Positions 5,905 through 7,463 of a DNA stretch of 7,463 nucleotides are shown in pieces. The stretch lies in the NCBI GenBank assembly GCA_028275145.1, contig JAQCNG010000196.1, positions 1 through 7,463 of the forward strand. The letters run 5' to 3'. The position numbers were made by a program, and so were the translations under genes. This DNA comes from Halovenus sp. Its GTDB lineage: Archaea; Halobacteriota; Halobacteria; Halobacteriales; Haloarculaceae. How positions within the stretch are numbered: the stretch's first letter is position 1; each line of letters opens with the position of its first letter. The notes beneath the pieces are model-generated. The model was not told the DNA's origin, ran no database searches, and was given only the letters and a program-made list of their open reading frames with translations.

Positions 5905-5909
5905 TCGGC

Positions 5910-7310
5910 GTGAGAGCTACTGACGTGGAGCGACTGCGGTCGGTCTGGCGACGAGTGGTGTCGCTGTCCTGGCCGGTGATGGTCGAGCAGGTCACCCGGA
6001 CGCTGATGCGCACGACCGATATCCTCGTGACGGCGCTTTTCTCCCCGCTCGCGGTGGCCGCCATCGGTCTCGCGGACCTGTACGCCAGACTGCCGCTCCG
6101 CATCGGTCTCGGACTGGGTGCGGGCGCGATTGCGCTCTCCAGTCAGGACACCGGGAGTGGCGCGACGACGAACCGTGACGAGGCCGTCACACAGGCACTC
6201 CTGGTGGGTGTTCTTGCCGGGATTCCGTTCGCGCTCTTTGGCGTGCTGTCTGGCGAGCAGGCGATCGCGTTGCTCGGGTTCTGGGCCGACCGCGACGAGA
6301 TAGCCGAGGTGGCCGACCTCGGCGGGACATACCTCGCGATCATATTCCTCACCGCACCCGCGCGACACGTCGCACTCGTGGGTGCCCGCGCGCTGCAGGG
6401 AACCGGCGACACGTACACTCCGATGTACGTCAACGTCGCCTCGAACGGGCTCAACATCGTGCTCTCGCTGGTGCTGGGGCTCGGACTCCTGGGTGTGCCC
6501 CGTCTCGAAATCGTCGGTGTCGGCATCGCCACCGCCGTCGGTAACGTCTTCACCGCAGTCGCGTTCCTGACCGCAATCGCAACAGACTGGACGGAGGCGG
6601 AGTTTGTCTACCCCCGTCGTCTCGTCATCGCCAGGCAACTGCTGGTGGTGTCGGCCCCGAAGGTGCTGGAGGGACTGGTTGCCACGGTCATCGAGTTCCC
6701 GTTCAACGCTTTGCTCCTCGTGTTCGGCGCGGAGGTCAACGCGGGCTACCAGATCGGTCGGCGGGTCTACCAGCAGTTGACCAGTCCTCTCTCGCGTGGT
6801 CTCAACGTCGGTGCGAGCATCGTGGTCGGCCAGTCGCTCGGCGAGGGTGACCCCGGGGCCGCACGGTTCGACGGGTGGGCCACCGCCGCGCTCGGTCTGG
6901 TGACCGTCGGCACACTCGGCGTCGTGCTGGCGGTGTTTGCCGACCCGCTGGCCGGACTGTTCACCGACGACCCCGCGACGCTGCCGGTGGCCGCCGCCTT
7001 CGCGTTCACCTACGGCGTGACTGCCCCCTTCACTGTGCTGTACGTCTCACTGGCGGGAGCGCTGCAGGGTGGCAGTGACACCACGACCCCGTTCCTCGCG
7101 CGCACACTGGGACTGCTGGTGTTTTATCTGGGGTTCTCGGCGGTCACGAGTGTCTTTCTCGACTGGGGTGTGTTCGGCGTCTACCTCGGCATCTTCCTGT
7201 ACTACGTCTCGGCGTTTCTCGTTGTCGCCGCGGGCTTTCGCTACGGCGACTGGGCGGCCCGTGCGACCGAGATGATGGCCGAACGCGGGAGCACGGCGGA
7301 CGACAACTGA
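5910..7310 (+). CDS. MATE-family multidrug/cation antiporter
   Basis: This 466-residue integral membrane protein has the length and roughly twelve hydrophobic segments of a MATE transporter, which exports drugs or organic cations in exchange for Na+ or H+. The two halves show the family's internal repeat: ARALQGTGDTYTPM near 159-172 and AGALQGGSDTTTPF near 382-395. The first helix carries VMVEQVTRTLMRTTDILV with D37, an acidic residue at the place where many MATE proteins have a helix-1 Asp used in ion coupling. GYQIGRRVYQQL at 279-290 and GASIVVGQSLGEGD at 301-314 are also family-like. Start is GTG 5910, the first start codon after an in-frame stop at 5880, with GGGAG 5 bases upstream. It follows the HD gene on the same strand, possibly in one transcript or from a weak local promoter, and ends just before a strong hairpin. 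Substrate is not predictable. Confidence 0.93.
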   Translation: MRATDVERLRSVWRRVVSLSWPVMVEQVTRTLMRTTDILVTALFSPLAVAAIGLADLYARLPLRIGLGLGAGAIALSSQDTGSGATTNRDEAVTQALLVGVLAGIPFALFGVLSGEQAIALLGFWADRDEIAEVADLGGTYLAIIFLTAPARHVALVGARALQGTGDTYTPMYVNVASNGLNIVLSLVLGLGLLGVPRLEIVGVGIATAVGNVFTAVAFLTAIATDWTEAEFVYPRRLVIARQLLVVSAPKVLEGLVATVIEFPFNALLLVFGAEVNAGYQIGRRVYQQLTSPLSRGLNVGASIVVGQSLGEGDPGAARFDGWATAALGLVTVGTLGVVLAVFADPLAGLFTDDPATLPVAAAFAFTYGVTAPFTVLYVSLAGALQGGSDTTTPFLARTLGLLVFYLGFSAVTSVFLDWGVFGVYLGIFLYYVSAFLVVAAGFRYGDWAARATEMMAERGSTADDN

Positions 7311-7317
7311 GAGCAGT

Positions 7318-7349
7318 GTGACCCGGTCGGCAGACGGCCGGCCGGTCAC
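7318..7349. terminator. Strong hairpin between convergent genes
   Basis: GTGACC at 7318-7323 pairs with GGTCAC at 7344-7349. After a single bulged C at 7324, seven further pairs (7325-7331 with 7337-7343, one of them T-G wobble) close a 5-base loop. The 13-pair stem starts 7 bases after the MATE stop and ends 6 bases before the stop of the opposing gene, so it fits a shared bidirectional 3'-end element. It lacks a T tract, so it may act as a processing or stability stem and not as an intrinsic terminator. Confidence 0.5.
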
Positions 7350-7355
7350 CCGAAC

Positions 7356-7463
7356 TCAGAGATACCGCCGGACGAACTCGCGGTGTTCCGCGGCGCGTTC
7401 GTCGCGGTTCCCGGGGGAGTGCCACAGCGGCAGGCACGACATCGCGTCGATACGACAGAGGAG
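7356..7463 (-). CDS. C-terminal fragment of an unrecognised protein (cut by window edge)
   Basis: On the minus strand, 35 codons are open from the right edge to a TGA at 7358-7356. The tail is mixed hydrophobic and charged, with a CLPLWHSPGN segment followed by a probable amphipathic helix ending EFVRRYL. I do not recognise the family from so little sequence. Support for coding is indirect: GC-ending codons, a plausible helical C-terminus, and the neat convergent arrangement with the MATE gene and the hairpin between them. The rest of the gene lies beyond the window. Confidence 0.6.
   Translation of the reverse strand, partial: LLCRIDAMSCLPLWHSPGNRDERAAEHREFVRRYL

Noticed and set aside
5890..5913. 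Seven-codon frame ATG 5890 to TGA 5913 overlapping the MATE GTG start
   Set aside because: It is too short, without a ribosome site, and such overlaps arise easily by chance.
4826..6103. 425-codon minus-strand open frame under the HD and MATE genes
   Set aside because: It crosses two genes with well-recognised families on the other strand and shows no motif of its own; a codon-bias shadow.
5754..6638. 294-codon minus-strand open frame opposite the MATE N-terminal half
   Set aside because: It is antisense to the MATE membrane segments, and its His/Arg/Asp-rich composition is that of an out-of-frame shadow.

Overview
The window looks like part of the chromosome of a halophilic archaeon (class Halobacteria); the species cannot be named. 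The evidence is high GC with GC-ending codons, strongly acidic proteins, AT-rich TATA-like boxes about 26 bases upstream of start codons, a GAGGTGA Shine-Dalgarno site, and a Tat-exported lipoprotein with a long Asp/Gly/Ser linker.

Layout, left to right. (1) 1-537, minus strand: the first 179 codons of a PLP enzyme of the D-cysteine desulfhydrase / ACC deaminase family, running off the left edge. (2) 538-902: a divergent intergenic region with a TATA-like box for the left gene and two inverted repeats (629-657 and 876-893). (3) 903-2615, plus: a radical SAM protein of the COG1031 type, with a TRAM-like segment and a C-terminal helix-hairpin-helix. (4) 2616-2836: a possible stem-loop, the most AT-rich stretch of the window (probable promoter), a 17-codon upstream ORF, and a strong Shine-Dalgarno site. 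(5) 2837-3916, plus: a Tat lipoprotein with a globular domain between two repetitive low-complexity segments. (6) 3991-4509, minus: a gamma-carbonic-anhydrase-like left-handed beta-helix protein, convergent with the lipoprotein. (7) 4510-4630: a divergent promoter region with an 11-bp inverted repeat. (8) 4631-5800, plus: an HD-superfamily (SAMHD1/dGTPase-like) phosphohydrolase. (9) 5910-7310, plus: a MATE-family multidrug/cation antiporter starting at GTG. (10) 7318-7349: a strong hairpin between convergent genes. (11) 7356-7463, minus: the last 35 codons of an unrecognised protein running off the right edge.

The genes look like independent housekeeping and accessory functions (sulfur or amino-acid PLP chemistry, a radical SAM modification enzyme, a surface lipoprotein, a gamma-CA-fold protein, nucleotide hydrolysis, efflux), not one pathway. 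Only the HD gene and the MATE gene lie in tandem, about 109 bases apart, and could share a transcript. I see no mobile element, CRISPR array, tRNA or rRNA, and no clear new multigene system. The most interesting items are the uncharacterised radical SAM protein with its nucleic-acid-binding-like C-terminus, the leader of the lipoprotein gene with a mini-ORF ending inside the Shine-Dalgarno site, and the inverted repeats in the two divergent promoter regions.
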